Assembly: GCA_028280845.1 (NCBI GenBank)
Contig: JANQKZ010000031.1
Location: forward strand, 120,409-184,408
Length of the DNA: 64,000 nt
Origin: Opitutales bacterium
Lineage (GTDB): Bacteria > Verrucomicrobiota > Verrucomicrobiia > Opitutales > JABSRG01
Direction of reading: 5' to 3'
The notes under the pieces are model-generated. The model did no database searches. It saw only the letters and a list, made by a program, of their open reading frames with translations, and was not told where the DNA came from. Positions 41,372 through 49,372 of this stretch are shown here, in pieces; positions within the stretch are counted from its first letter, which is position 1, and every line of letters begins with the position of its first letter. The position numbers were made by a program, and so were the translations under genes.

Positions 41372-42673
41372 ATGTTTACCCCTCGCCGAAAGCTGCTGCT
41401 CGTCATGGAGCAATGTAACCCGGAATGGCCCTCCGTTCCCCGGGTTGCCTGGAACCTTTACCGCCACCTGGCGGACAAGGCCGAAATCTGCCTTGTGACC
41501 CACGCCCGCAACCGGGATGCGCTGCTCCGCCACCGCCCAGAAGGCTCCTTTCGCTTCATCGAAGAATCCAAGGCAGTCAAAACCTGGTACCACCACGTGG
41601 CTCGGTTCACCCAGAAGGGTGGTGTGAACTGGCCCCTCCAACACGCCTTGGGATACCCCCTTTACGCCGAATTCAATCGCCGGGTCTACCACACGATGGG
41701 GGATGCTGTCCGCCGGGGAGAATTCGACGCCGTTATGGCCGCCACCCCCATCCTGCCACGCTACCCCTACGAAATCCGGAAAGCCTGTGAGCATGTTCCG
41801 TTTATCCTCGGCCCGGTCAACGGAGGTATCCCCTTTCCCAAGGGATTTGACGATGTCGCCCGCAAGGAGTTCGCCCATTTCAACTTCATTAAGAAACTGG
41901 GGAACCTCATCCCCGGATACAGGGACACCTACCTCTCCGCCAACCGCATCCTCTCCAGCTCCACATGGACCCGCGACTGGATGATCAACCATTTCAACCT
42001 CCCTGAATCAAAGGTCAACCTCGTCTGGGAAAACGGAGTAGACTCCAGCTTCATCGCTCCTGAGCCCAAACCCATGAAGTCTGGAAAGCAGGTTAACTTA
42101 ATTTTCGCGGGTCGCCTCGTGGCCTACAAGGGAGCGGATATGCTGATCGAAAGCATGAGCAAGCTGGCCCCATTCATGCAGAAACACATCAACCTCACGA
42201 TCGTTGGTGACGGCCCTGAAAAGGAAAACCTGCAGAACCTTTCCCATAACCTGGGCCTCTCTCAGTCCATCACCTTTACCGGCAAAGTCGCGCCAACCGA
42301 GATGCCCAAATTCTACAAGAAGGCCGATGTGTTCTGCTTCCCATCTATCCGTGAATTCGGTGGAGCCGTTGTTATGGAAGCCATGGCGGCCGGGCTTCCC
42401 TGCGTAGTCGCCCACAATGGAGGCATCGGAGAATACGTCACCAACGAGACCGGCATTCGCATTCCGCCATCCAGCCGGGAATCCATGCTAAAGAATTTTA
42501 CCCGCGCGCTCGAAGCTCTGATCGCCCGTCCGGACTACCGGCAGCAATTGGCCCAAGCCTCCTGGGAGCGCTCAAAGCTGTTCACCTGGAACTCCAAGGC
42601 CGACCAGATTATGAGCATCATCGAATCCGCCATCGAAGAACGTCAAACCACCCCCTTCGCCCAAGCCTCCTGA
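41372..42673 (+). CDS. Glycosyltransferase family 4
   Basis: A 433-residue GT-B protein. The N-terminal domain starts 'KLLLVMEQCNPEWPSVPRVAWNLYRHLADKAEICLVTHARN'. Mid-protein 'PFILGPVNGGIPFP' is common among relatives acting on bacterial polysaccharides. The donor domain has 'VNLIFAGRLVAYKGADMLIESMSKL', 'LTIVGDGPEKENLQNL', 'ITFTGKVAPTEMPKFYKKADVFCFPSIREFGGAVVMEAMAAGLPCVV' with the E-F-G-G-A-V-V-M-E motif. It is followed by a membrane polymerase gene 5 bp later. The sugar specificity is not predictable. Confidence 0.92.
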   Translation: MFTPRRKLLLVMEQCNPEWPSVPRVAWNLYRHLADKAEICLVTHARNRDALLRHRPEGSFRFIEESKAVKTWYHHVARFTQKGGVNWPLQHALGYPLYAEFNRRVYHTMGDAVRRGEFDAVMAATPILPRYPYEIRKACEHVPFILGPVNGGIPFPKGFDDVARKEFAHFNFIKKLGNLIPGYRDTYLSANRILSSSTWTRDWMINHFNLPESKVNLVWENGVDSSFIAPEPKPMKSGKQVNLIFAGRLVAYKGADMLIESMSKLAPFMQKHINLTIVGDGPEKENLQNLSHNLGLSQSITFTGKVAPTEMPKFYKKADVFCFPSIREFGGAVVMEAMAAGLPCVVAHNGGIGEYVTNETGIRIPPSSRESMLKNFTRALEALIARPDYRQQLAQASWERSKLFTWNSKADQIMSIIESAIEERQTTPFAQAS

Positions 42674-42678
42674 AGCCG

Positions 42679-44085
42679 ATGCTGAACGCACTTCCAGTTG
42701 CCATGCTCCCGACCGTCCCCCTCGCTATGTTTGGGTGGATCCCCTTCGTGTTCTTCCTCTTTCAAAAGATGGAGCCACGCCGGGCCGCGGTCGCTGCATT
42801 CTTTCTGGCCTGGATGTTTCTTCCCAACTACTCCTATGGCTTCCCCGGCATGCCGGACTATGACAAGGTCCTTGCCGCTTCAGCTGGCGTCCTGCTGGCC
42901 ACCATGATCTTCGCCCCGCGATACTTCTCGGAGTTCAAGTTCAGCGCACAGGATGCGATCATCATTCTCTGGTGCCTGAGCCCCGCCTTAGCTTCCGTCA
43001 CAAATGGCCTGGGTCTCTACGATGGCTTTTCCGCATCAAAAAATTATTTCACCGCATGGGCTGTCCCCTATTTCGTTGGCCGCTTGTTCTTCAAATCTCC
43101 CACCGATTTAAAGGACCTTGTCATCGGCATGTTCTACGGAGGACTCATTTACGCACCCCTCTGTGTCGTGGAGATTTTACTCAGTCCCCAACTTCATAAC
43201 TGGTTTTATGGCTGGCACCCCCACGATTTCCTTCAAAGTATTCGGGGATCTACTTACCGCCCGGTCATCTTCATGAAGCACGGCCTCATGGTTGGTATGT
43301 GGATGGCCTGCGCTGTCCTTGCCGGCACCCAACTGTTTCGCAACGGAATGCTCAAGCAAACGGTGTCCCGCATCCCCGTTCCTGCTGTCCTGATTCTTTT
43401 TTGCCTCTTTCTGGTGTTCACCGCCTGCAAATCCATGGGAGCCACCCTCCTGACCTTAGCTGGAATTGGGGTCATGGTTGTCGCTCAGAAGATGAAAACC
43501 GCTCTTCCATTCCTTCTCCTGGCTGCAGCTCCCCTCCTGTTCGTAGGGTTGCGCAGCACCGGGGCGTGGGACGGACAGAACCTCATCGACCTCGCTTACC
43601 AGGCTAGCGAAGACCGCGGGGCCTCCCTTGAATTTCGTATCATGAATGAAGACCTCCTCCTCGTGAAAGCCCGCGAGCGCATGGTCTTCGGCTGGGGTGG
43701 CTGGGGCCGCTCCCGAGTCTACAATGAAAAGGGTGAGGATGTCTCCGTCACCGATGGATACTGGATCATCCTTTATGGCACCACCGGCCTAGTCGGGCTT
43801 ACCGCGTTTTTTATGATCCTCATCATCCCAGCCCTTCGCTTCACCTTTGCCTTCAAGAAGGAGCATTGGAAACAACCCGAGATGCTCGTTTTGCTCTCCC
43901 TTCCCCTCATTCTTATACTATACGCCATCGATTCTCTGGCCAACGACATGAAGATGCCCGTCTACATGCTGACCGCAGGGGGGCTCATCACCACCCTTCA
44001 ACACGGCTTTATGCTCACTCAAGAAAATTCAGACACTAAAAACCTCGAGGCTGACCTTTCCCAATCCCTTCCCCGCTATCTTTAA
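42679..44085 (+). CDS. O-antigen ligase / polymerase-like membrane protein
   Basis: A 468-residue polytopic membrane protein with roughly 10-12 hydrophobic segments. The large periplasmic loop about residues 295-370 contains 'ASLEFRIMNEDLLLVKARERMVFGWGGWGRSRVYNEKGEDVSVTDGYWI', which fits the WaaL/Wzy loop (R-x4-x-A...G-x-G) of the O-antigen ligase family. It probably polymerises the repeat unit of the exopolysaccharide at the periplasmic face. It sits between two glycosyltransferase genes. A role as ligase is less likely because no lipid A-core genes are nearby. Confidence 0.86.
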   Translation: MLNALPVAMLPTVPLAMFGWIPFVFFLFQKMEPRRAAVAAFFLAWMFLPNYSYGFPGMPDYDKVLAASAGVLLATMIFAPRYFSEFKFSAQDAIIILWCLSPALASVTNGLGLYDGFSASKNYFTAWAVPYFVGRLFFKSPTDLKDLVIGMFYGGLIYAPLCVVEILLSPQLHNWFYGWHPHDFLQSIRGSTYRPVIFMKHGLMVGMWMACAVLAGTQLFRNGMLKQTVSRIPVPAVLILFCLFLVFTACKSMGATLLTLAGIGVMVVAQKMKTALPFLLLAAAPLLFVGLRSTGAWDGQNLIDLAYQASEDRGASLEFRIMNEDLLLVKARERMVFGWGGWGRSRVYNEKGEDVSVTDGYWIILYGTTGLVGLTAFFMILIIPALRFTFAFKKEHWKQPEMLVLLSLPLILILYAIDSLANDMKMPVYMLTAGGLITTLQHGFMLTQENSDTKNLEADLSQSLPRYL

Positions 44086-44099
44086 CCCTTTCACTCCAC

Positions 44100-45368
44100 A
44101 TGTTGATGACCGCACAACCCAGCTCCGCTCACTCCCAGCTTGAAACCGCCAAGGCCCTCAAAGTCGCCTACCTCACCAGCGTTTATCCCGCCCTTTCTCA
44201 TACCTTCATTCTTCGGGAAATAGATGCTATGGAAGCACGCGGCCATGAGGTCCACCGTCTCTCTGTTCGCAAGCCCGGCAACCCCCAATCGCTTGGCGAA
44301 AGAGAACAGCAAGAGATGCAGACCACCACGTATCTCCTGGCCTCCCTCAAGAGCCTGAGCGCCGTCGGAACGATTGCCGGCTACGGAATCAGCCATCCGA
44401 AGGCTGCCTTCAAAATGTTGGGGCGCGCTTTCACAGCTTTCCGGAAAAACCCTGCCAAACCCATCCAAGCTGTAGCCTACCTGTTTGAAGCCATCTGGCT
44501 TGCCGCCTGGCTCCGCGCTCGCGGCATTACTCATGTCCACAACCACTTTGGCAATGCCGCCGGAACCGTTGCCTGGATTGCCGCCGCTGATGAAACGATC
44601 GATTTCAGCCTGAGCATCCATGGTCCCGACATTTTCTATGAAGTGGAAGCCGCTGCTCTCCCCGAAAAACTTGCCGACGCCACCTTTACCCGCGCCATCA
44701 GCCATTTCTGCCGGAGCCAACTTTGCCTCTACACCGACCCCACCACTTGGGACAAAATGCATATTGTCCGCTGCGGGGTAAATCCGCAGACCTTCGCTCC
44801 CCGCCCTCATCCGGGGAATACCCGCCCTCGAGTCCTCTGCGTCGGCCGGCTGGTCCCCGCAAAAGGCCAACATATCTTGGTGGATGCTTCCCTCAAATTA
44901 AAAGCTCAAGGCGTCGATCATGAATTGGTGCTCATCGGGGCGGGTCCAGACCTGGATAACCTCCAACGCATCGTTGATGAGAACCAGGCAGGGGATTGGA
45001 TTACCCTCACTGGCGGATGCCCTCAAGAGCAGGTCCGCAAACTTTACCAAACCGCTAACCTCTTGGTCCTGCCCAGCTTTGCCGAGGGCATCCCCGTTGT
45101 ATTAATGGAAGCCATGGCCTCTGAAATTCCAGTCATCTCCACCCCGGTCGCCGGCATCTCGGAACTGATTCGCCACGAAAAAACTGGCCTCATGGCCCAA
45201 CCCTCTTCGGTGGAAAATCTGGCCCTGCAAATTCGTACCTTCCTGCATAATCCTGAATTCGCCGAGGCCTGCGGCAAGGCCGGTCGGAACACCATTCTCG
45301 ACCTATACAATTTAGACATTAACGGCCCCCAAATGGCCAATCTCTTTGAAAAATACCTGACTCGCTAA
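44100..45368 (+). CDS. Glycosyltransferase family 4 (WcaL-like)
   Basis: A 422-residue GT-B transferase. It begins (after ~20 residues) 'LKVAYLTSVYPALSHTFILREIDAMEARGHEVHRLSVR', the N-terminal motif of colanic-acid WcaL-like transferases. 'GITHVHNHFGNAAGTVAWIAAADETIDFSLSIHGPDIF' and 'VLCVGRLVPAKGQHILVDAS', 'ANLLVLPSFAEGIPVVLMEAMASEIPVISTPVAGISELI' with E-G-I-P-V-V-L-M-E complete the donor site. Start either 44100 or the ATG at 44106. Its N-terminus resembles the product of 40104, implying a local duplication with divergence. Confidence 0.92.
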   Translation: MLMTAQPSSAHSQLETAKALKVAYLTSVYPALSHTFILREIDAMEARGHEVHRLSVRKPGNPQSLGEREQQEMQTTTYLLASLKSLSAVGTIAGYGISHPKAAFKMLGRAFTAFRKNPAKPIQAVAYLFEAIWLAAWLRARGITHVHNHFGNAAGTVAWIAAADETIDFSLSIHGPDIFYEVEAAALPEKLADATFTRAISHFCRSQLCLYTDPTTWDKMHIVRCGVNPQTFAPRPHPGNTRPRVLCVGRLVPAKGQHILVDASLKLKAQGVDHELVLIGAGPDLDNLQRIVDENQAGDWITLTGGCPQEQVRKLYQTANLLVLPSFAEGIPVVLMEAMASEIPVISTPVAGISELIRHEKTGLMAQPSSVENLALQIRTFLHNPEFAEACGKAGRNTILDLYNLDINGPQMANLFEKYLTR

Positions 45369-45382
45369 AACTATCCCTTATC

Positions 45383-46423
45383 ATGTTATCTGCACCGGCT
45401 ATAGAAACACCCGCCATGTCGCCTGTCACGACTACACCGGATCTTACCTTTGTTCTCTGCGTCGAACCCGGGCCTTTGGAACTCCAATCCCTTTGGTTGG
45501 TGGAAAGCCTTCGCCGCTGGGGTGGACGGTTCTCTCAATGCGACGTCCTCGCCGTGAATCCAAGAATGGGCTTGGACGTTTCGAAAGATACCCTCCGCCA
45601 ATATAAGGACCTCAAGGTCGACTACCACCATATCCGCCCCACCCACCAGGCCTCCTGGTACAACAACCTGAATAAGGCGACCTCACTATCCTGGGTTGAG
45701 GCTAATGTGGATTCGGAGATTATTGCCTGGCTCGACACCGACACCCTCATCGTGGGCGAGCCCGAGTGCCTTGACCTGCCAGACGGTGTAAACTTCACCG
45801 CCATGCCCGCCAGCACCCGAAATGATATTGGTAGCACCGGGGAAGGCTGCGAAAAAGAGCCCTATTGGAAGGCTCTTTGCCAAGCGCTTGATCTGAACCA
45901 CAAAGACTTCCCCTGGATCCCCTGCCAGGAGCATGAGGGAGGACAGATGAAAATGTATTGGCAGGGCGGTGTCTATGCCTACCGCCGGTCCACTCGACTC
46001 GGGGCTACCCATCAACAATCCTTTCTGGATCGCTTGCGTACGCGTATCGCCAGCCAGCACGCAGGCATTTACTTTTATGATCAGACCTCCCTTGCCCTGG
46101 CCGTTCATCGGCTTGGGCTCTCCTTCGAAGTCCTGCCCGGCTCCCACAATTTTGGTATTAATAAAATTCGTGCAGACGAGATTTCCACTGAAGGTCTGAA
46201 AAATGCCCGGGTCCTCCACTACTTCGGATCCCTCTGGCCCGACTTTTTCGACCGCTTCATCGAAGTCGTCCGCACCGAGCGTCCCGATGTTGCCGACTGG
46301 CTCCAGGAAAAAGGCGCCCTCCACAACCCCAATGGCCGGATCGCGAAGACCGTGGGTAAGGCCCTCAAGGTTTACCGCCAGAAAAAAATGGAAGCCTTCG
46401 CTGCCTCCTGCACGACCTACTGA
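45383..46423 (+). CDS. Putative glycosyltransferase (GT-A, DxD)
   Basis: A 346-residue cytoplasmic protein that I do not recognise as a named family. 'LTFVLCVEPGPLELQSLWLVESLRRWGG' is followed by 'SEIIAWLDTDTLIVGEP', a clear DxD motif in a GT-A-type context. 'YWQGGVYAYRRSTRLGATHQQSFLDRLRTR' and 'YFYDQTSLALAVHRLGLSFEVLPGSHNFGIN' follow, matching the layout of GT8/GT2-like transferases. It lies 14 bp after one glycosyltransferase gene and 12 bp before another, all on the same strand. Assignment as a glycosyltransferase is therefore an inference from the DxD and the context. The 28 residues before the first strand look disordered. Confidence 0.7.
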   Translation: MLSAPAIETPAMSPVTTTPDLTFVLCVEPGPLELQSLWLVESLRRWGGRFSQCDVLAVNPRMGLDVSKDTLRQYKDLKVDYHHIRPTHQASWYNNLNKATSLSWVEANVDSEIIAWLDTDTLIVGEPECLDLPDGVNFTAMPASTRNDIGSTGEGCEKEPYWKALCQALDLNHKDFPWIPCQEHEGGQMKMYWQGGVYAYRRSTRLGATHQQSFLDRLRTRIASQHAGIYFYDQTSLALAVHRLGLSFEVLPGSHNFGINKIRADEISTEGLKNARVLHYFGSLWPDFFDRFIEVVRTERPDVADWLQEKGALHNPNGRIAKTVGKALKVYRQKKMEAFAASCTTY

Positions 46424-46435
46424 TCAGACCAAGCC

Positions 46436-47632
46436 ATGAACCTCCTCCTTACATTCATCGCCATTGGCCTGACGCTGCCAGCTGCTTACCTGGGCTTGCT
46501 GCTCCTGGGAGCATGCCTGCGGCGCACCCGCCAGTCGGGAGGAGAAGGCAAGCAGGTTATCACCGTCGTCATCCCATCTCACAACGAGGAAGCCGGCATC
46601 ACCCAGACCATCCGGGCCTTGCACCAGAGTCAGTATCCAAAAGATAAATACAATATTATCATCCTGGCTGACAACTGCACCGACCAAACCGCATCGGTTG
46701 CTGCGAAGGAGGACGTCACGGTGATCGAAAGAATTATCCCGGACATCCGCGGCAAGGGACAGGCCCTCGATTGGCTCTTCAAAAATCACTCCTGGCTCTT
46801 TTCGCAAACAGACATTATTTCCATCGTCGATGCTGACACCCAGGTAGACCCCAAATTCCTGGAAGAACTCAATTTCGCGTTTTCTAGCGAAACAGTCCAG
46901 GTGGTCCAGGGTTTCTACGGAGTATCCAATCCCGGAGTGAACTGGAGAACCGGGCTTTCCACCGCTGCCCTAGCCGTTGCTCACCACCTACGACCGCTTG
47001 GCCGGAACCAGTGGGGAGGAACGGCTGGCCTGAAGGGCAATGGGATGGGATTCCGTACCTCGCTACTCCTTACCTCCGGATGGCCGGCACTCAGCGTAGT
47101 GGAGGATTTGGAATTTACCCTCATCCTGCTCGAGCAAGGCCATCGCGTACAGTATGCACCGAAAGCCAAGGTCTACGGAGAAATGGCCGTATCTTCCGAG
47201 CAGGCTGCCATTCAACGGCAGCGCTGGGAGGGCGGTCGCCTGCAAATCGTTCGTCAATTCCTGGGACGCATTTGGGGTAAAGGTTCCAAGGCAGGCTGGC
47301 CAGCAAGGTTCGACCTCCTTCTCGATTTGATCACGCCCCCACTTACCCAGTATGTGGCCCTTCTGGTTTTCGGGCTTATTGGTCTCTTTTTCTTAAGTCC
47401 ATATGCATGGATTTTTCCCCTCCTTGGACTCCTTCTTGCCGGCCTGGTTCTCGCAACCAGTTTAGTCATGACGAAGGCCTCTCCCAAAGTCTGGATGTCC
47501 ATTCTCATGACCCCATTTTTCCTCCTTTGGAAACTCCCCCTGATCGTGAATCGCCTATTCGGAAAAGGCGTCCAGTCCTGGCGTCGAACCCCTCGTGTAA
47601 ATGAAACGATAAAAAATGAGAAATCCCTTTAA
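46436..47632 (+). CDS. Membrane-bound glycosyltransferase family 2
   Basis: A 398-residue GT2 enzyme with an N-terminal membrane helix ('LLLTFIAIGLTLPAAYLGLLLLGACL', 3-28) and C-terminal helices (about 300-360). The catalytic domain has 'VITVVIPSHNEEAGITQTIRAL', 'NIIILADNCTDQTASVA', 'DIISIVDADTQVDP' (DxD), 'GTAGLKGNGMGFRTSLL', 'LSVVEDLEFTLILLEQGHRV' (ED) and QRQRW in place of QxxRW. This is the full processive/cellulose-synthase-like motif set. It probably builds or extends the polymer or acts as an early transferase on the cytoplasmic face. It starts 12 bp after the preceding gene. Confidence 0.9.
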   Translation: MNLLLTFIAIGLTLPAAYLGLLLLGACLRRTRQSGGEGKQVITVVIPSHNEEAGITQTIRALHQSQYPKDKYNIIILADNCTDQTASVAAKEDVTVIERIIPDIRGKGQALDWLFKNHSWLFSQTDIISIVDADTQVDPKFLEELNFAFSSETVQVVQGFYGVSNPGVNWRTGLSTAALAVAHHLRPLGRNQWGGTAGLKGNGMGFRTSLLLTSGWPALSVVEDLEFTLILLEQGHRVQYAPKAKVYGEMAVSSEQAAIQRQRWEGGRLQIVRQFLGRIWGKGSKAGWPARFDLLLDLITPPLTQYVALLVFGLIGLFFLSPYAWIFPLLGLLLAGLVLATSLVMTKASPKVWMSILMTPFFLLWKLPLIVNRLFGKGVQSWRRTPRVNETIKNEKSL

Positions 47633-47668
47633 ATAAAGGCTTTCCAGCCGATTTCCTCATCACTCACC

Positions 47669-48427
47669 ATGAACACTGTCACCAATTATATTTCCCCTGA
47701 AGAATCCAAAAGAACCCACCAATCCATGGAGTTCTGGGAAGCTCGGGCCTGCTCAAAAAATCCCGCCGCATGGAGGAAGCGGATGAACCGAAAACTCCGC
47801 TTGTGGAAACTCTCTATCACGATGGCTTCGGCCATGAAACGGACCCTCGATATTGTGGTCAGTTTCTGTGCCCTCGTCGCGCTTTCTCCCGTCTTCCTCG
47901 CCACGATGATCCTTATAAAAATTGAGGATCAAGGACCCGTCCTTTTCCAGCAATGGCGGGTCGGAAAGAATGGGAAGCTTTTCAAAATGATCAAATTTCG
48001 CTCCATGTATGTGAATGCGGATAAACGAAAGAATGAGCTCCAAGCGCTTAACCACCACGGGGCAACTGGCGTTACCTTCAAGTCCGCCACCGACCCTCGA
48101 ATCACAAAAGTAGGCGCTTTCATCCGAAAGGCCTCCATCGACGAATTTCCCCAGTTCTATAACGTGCTGAAAGGTGAAATGTCTCTCGTCGGCCCCCGTC
48201 CTCCCGTCCCGTCAGAAGTAGACCTTTACCGCAGTCTCGAACTTCGGCGCCTCCGAGTTAAACCCGGAATCACCTGTATCTGGCAAGTAAGCGGACGAGC
48301 CGATATCGACTTTCCGAACCAGGTGCGCCTCGACTTGAAGTACATTCATTCGGAATCGATTCGGAATGATCTGAAAATCCTCTTCCTCACAATCCCCGCA
48401 GTCCTGCTGGGAAAAGGGGCCTACTAA
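47669..48427 (+). CDS. Priming sugar transferase (bacterial sugar transferase family, WcaJ/WbaP-like)
   Basis: A 252-residue short-form phosphoglycosyl transferase. One membrane-associated helix (~63-85, 'TLDIVVSFCALVALSPVFLATMILIKIED') is followed by the catalytic signatures 'GPVLFQQWRVGKNGKLFKMIKFRSM', 'RITKVGAFIRKASIDEFPQFYNVLKGEMSLVGPRPP' and 'LRVKPGITCIWQVSGRADIDF' (the Asp-Glu-Phe pair of the active site). It transfers the first sugar phosphate from UDP-sugar to undecaprenyl phosphate. It lacks the longer N-terminal polytopic domain of WcaJ. It comes near the end of the second exopolysaccharide unit. Confidence 0.95.
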   Translation: MNTVTNYISPEESKRTHQSMEFWEARACSKNPAAWRKRMNRKLRLWKLSITMASAMKRTLDIVVSFCALVALSPVFLATMILIKIEDQGPVLFQQWRVGKNGKLFKMIKFRSMYVNADKRKNELQALNHHGATGVTFKSATDPRITKVGAFIRKASIDEFPQFYNVLKGEMSLVGPRPPVPSEVDLYRSLELRRLRVKPGITCIWQVSGRADIDFPNQVRLDLKYIHSESIRNDLKILFLTIPAVLLGKGAY

Positions 48428-48439
48428 CTCGTGCTCATT

Positions 48440-49165
48440 ATGGAAACCCTCAACATAACCATCCCGGACTTCAGTCAACCACGTAAGGAAATTGATAATG
48501 AGACTCCCTTCTTTGCGTGGACGGTTGGCGACCAACCCCTCATTTACCACTGGCTCGACTACGGCGTAGATCAGAAAGCGGAAAAAGTGGTCATGTTTTC
48601 CGACGAAACGGAGGAATTGAAAGCCCTTTTGAAACAGGCCACCCTCTGGCCGATCGATTGGGAGGTTTATCCCCTTTCAGAAAAGCCGCCCAGTCTCGAT
48701 TGCCACAGCGCTACCTGGCTACCCAACCTCAACCACTCTGAATCCCTTTCAATTAAGACAGGCTGGGACCTGCTCCGGCATCATTTTTACTTGGAACGGT
48801 TTCGCATGGAATACCTCCAGCAGAATGCCTTTTCTCTTAATCCGGATATGGCGGTGGGACGATTTGCCATGGTGCACCCAGAAGCAGAACTCATCGCCCC
48901 TTACATCATCGGTGATGAAGTGTATATTGGAAAAGGAGCTGTGATCGGCCCATATTCCCGTATCGGACAGGGCTCATTTATATCCGAAAATGCATCCATT
49001 TCAGGCTCAACGCTAGATGAGCAAACCTACGTGGGACCCCACACCCGCTTCAGTGATCACCACATTACCAAGGGCAAGGTTTTTCAGCGCGGTGAGGAAG
49101 TATTTCATGCCTTTATGGACCCTGAAATTGTCAGCTATATTAAAGAACGATCAAACCCCGTTTAA
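48440..49165 (+). CDS. Hexapeptide-repeat protein with nucleotidyltransferase-like N-terminus
   Basis: About 241 residues from the ATG at 48440; an in-frame GTG at 48431 is possible. The C-terminal half has left-handed beta-helix repeats: 'VGRFAMVHPEAELIAPYIIGDEVYIGKGAVIGPYSRIGQGSFISENASISGSTLDEQTYVGPHTRFSDHHI', like the C-terminal domain of GlmU or sugar-phosphate nucleotidyltransferases. The N-terminal part ('FFAWTVGDQPLIYHWLDYGVDQKAEKVVMFSDE') recalls the substrate-binding part of a nucleotidyltransferase but lacks the glycine-rich NTP loop, so it may be a catalytically reduced or accessory form. It is the last gene before the terminator. Confidence 0.7.
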   Translation: METLNITIPDFSQPRKEIDNETPFFAWTVGDQPLIYHWLDYGVDQKAEKVVMFSDETEELKALLKQATLWPIDWEVYPLSEKPPSLDCHSATWLPNLNHSESLSIKTGWDLLRHHFYLERFRMEYLQQNAFSLNPDMAVGRFAMVHPEAELIAPYIIGDEVYIGKGAVIGPYSRIGQGSFISENASISGSTLDEQTYVGPHTRFSDHHITKGKVFQRGEEVFHAFMDPEIVSYIKERSNPV

Positions 49166-49192
49166 GGATATCAATCCAAGTTTTTCTAAAAC

Positions 49193-49217
49193 AAACCCGG
49201 TTTTTCCGGGTTTTTTT
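49193..49217 (+). terminator. Intrinsic terminator at the end of the second exopolysaccharide unit
   Basis: AAACCCGG and CCGGGTTT form an 8-bp stem around TTTTT, followed by a run of seven T at 49211-49217. It separates the glycosyltransferase unit from the exosortase operon. Confidence 0.87.
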
Positions 49218-49304
49218 ATGCCTGTAAAATTTACAGTCCATCCTTTTCTTATCCCTGAAATTATTACTTTTTCACACCGGGAAGAAGAAAAATTAAAAAT
49301 TTAT

Positions 49305-49361
49305 ATATATCTGAAAATCAATGGTTTATAAATAAAAAATCAAGTTGGCATGCCACTTGTT
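49305..49361 (+). promoter_or_regulatory. Sigma-54-type promoter with upstream box, exosortase operon
   Basis: TTGGCAT at 49345-49351 (-24) and TTGT at 49357-49360 (-12) with standard spacing. This is the best sigma-54 match of the three. The box at 49305-49333 has ATATATCT, AAAATCAA, GTTTA and AAAT in the same order and distance as at 31317, starting exactly 41 bp before the TGG. The start codon of the first gene lies 13 bp after the -12 element. Confidence 0.78.
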
Positions 49362-49372
49362 AATGTAAAGGC

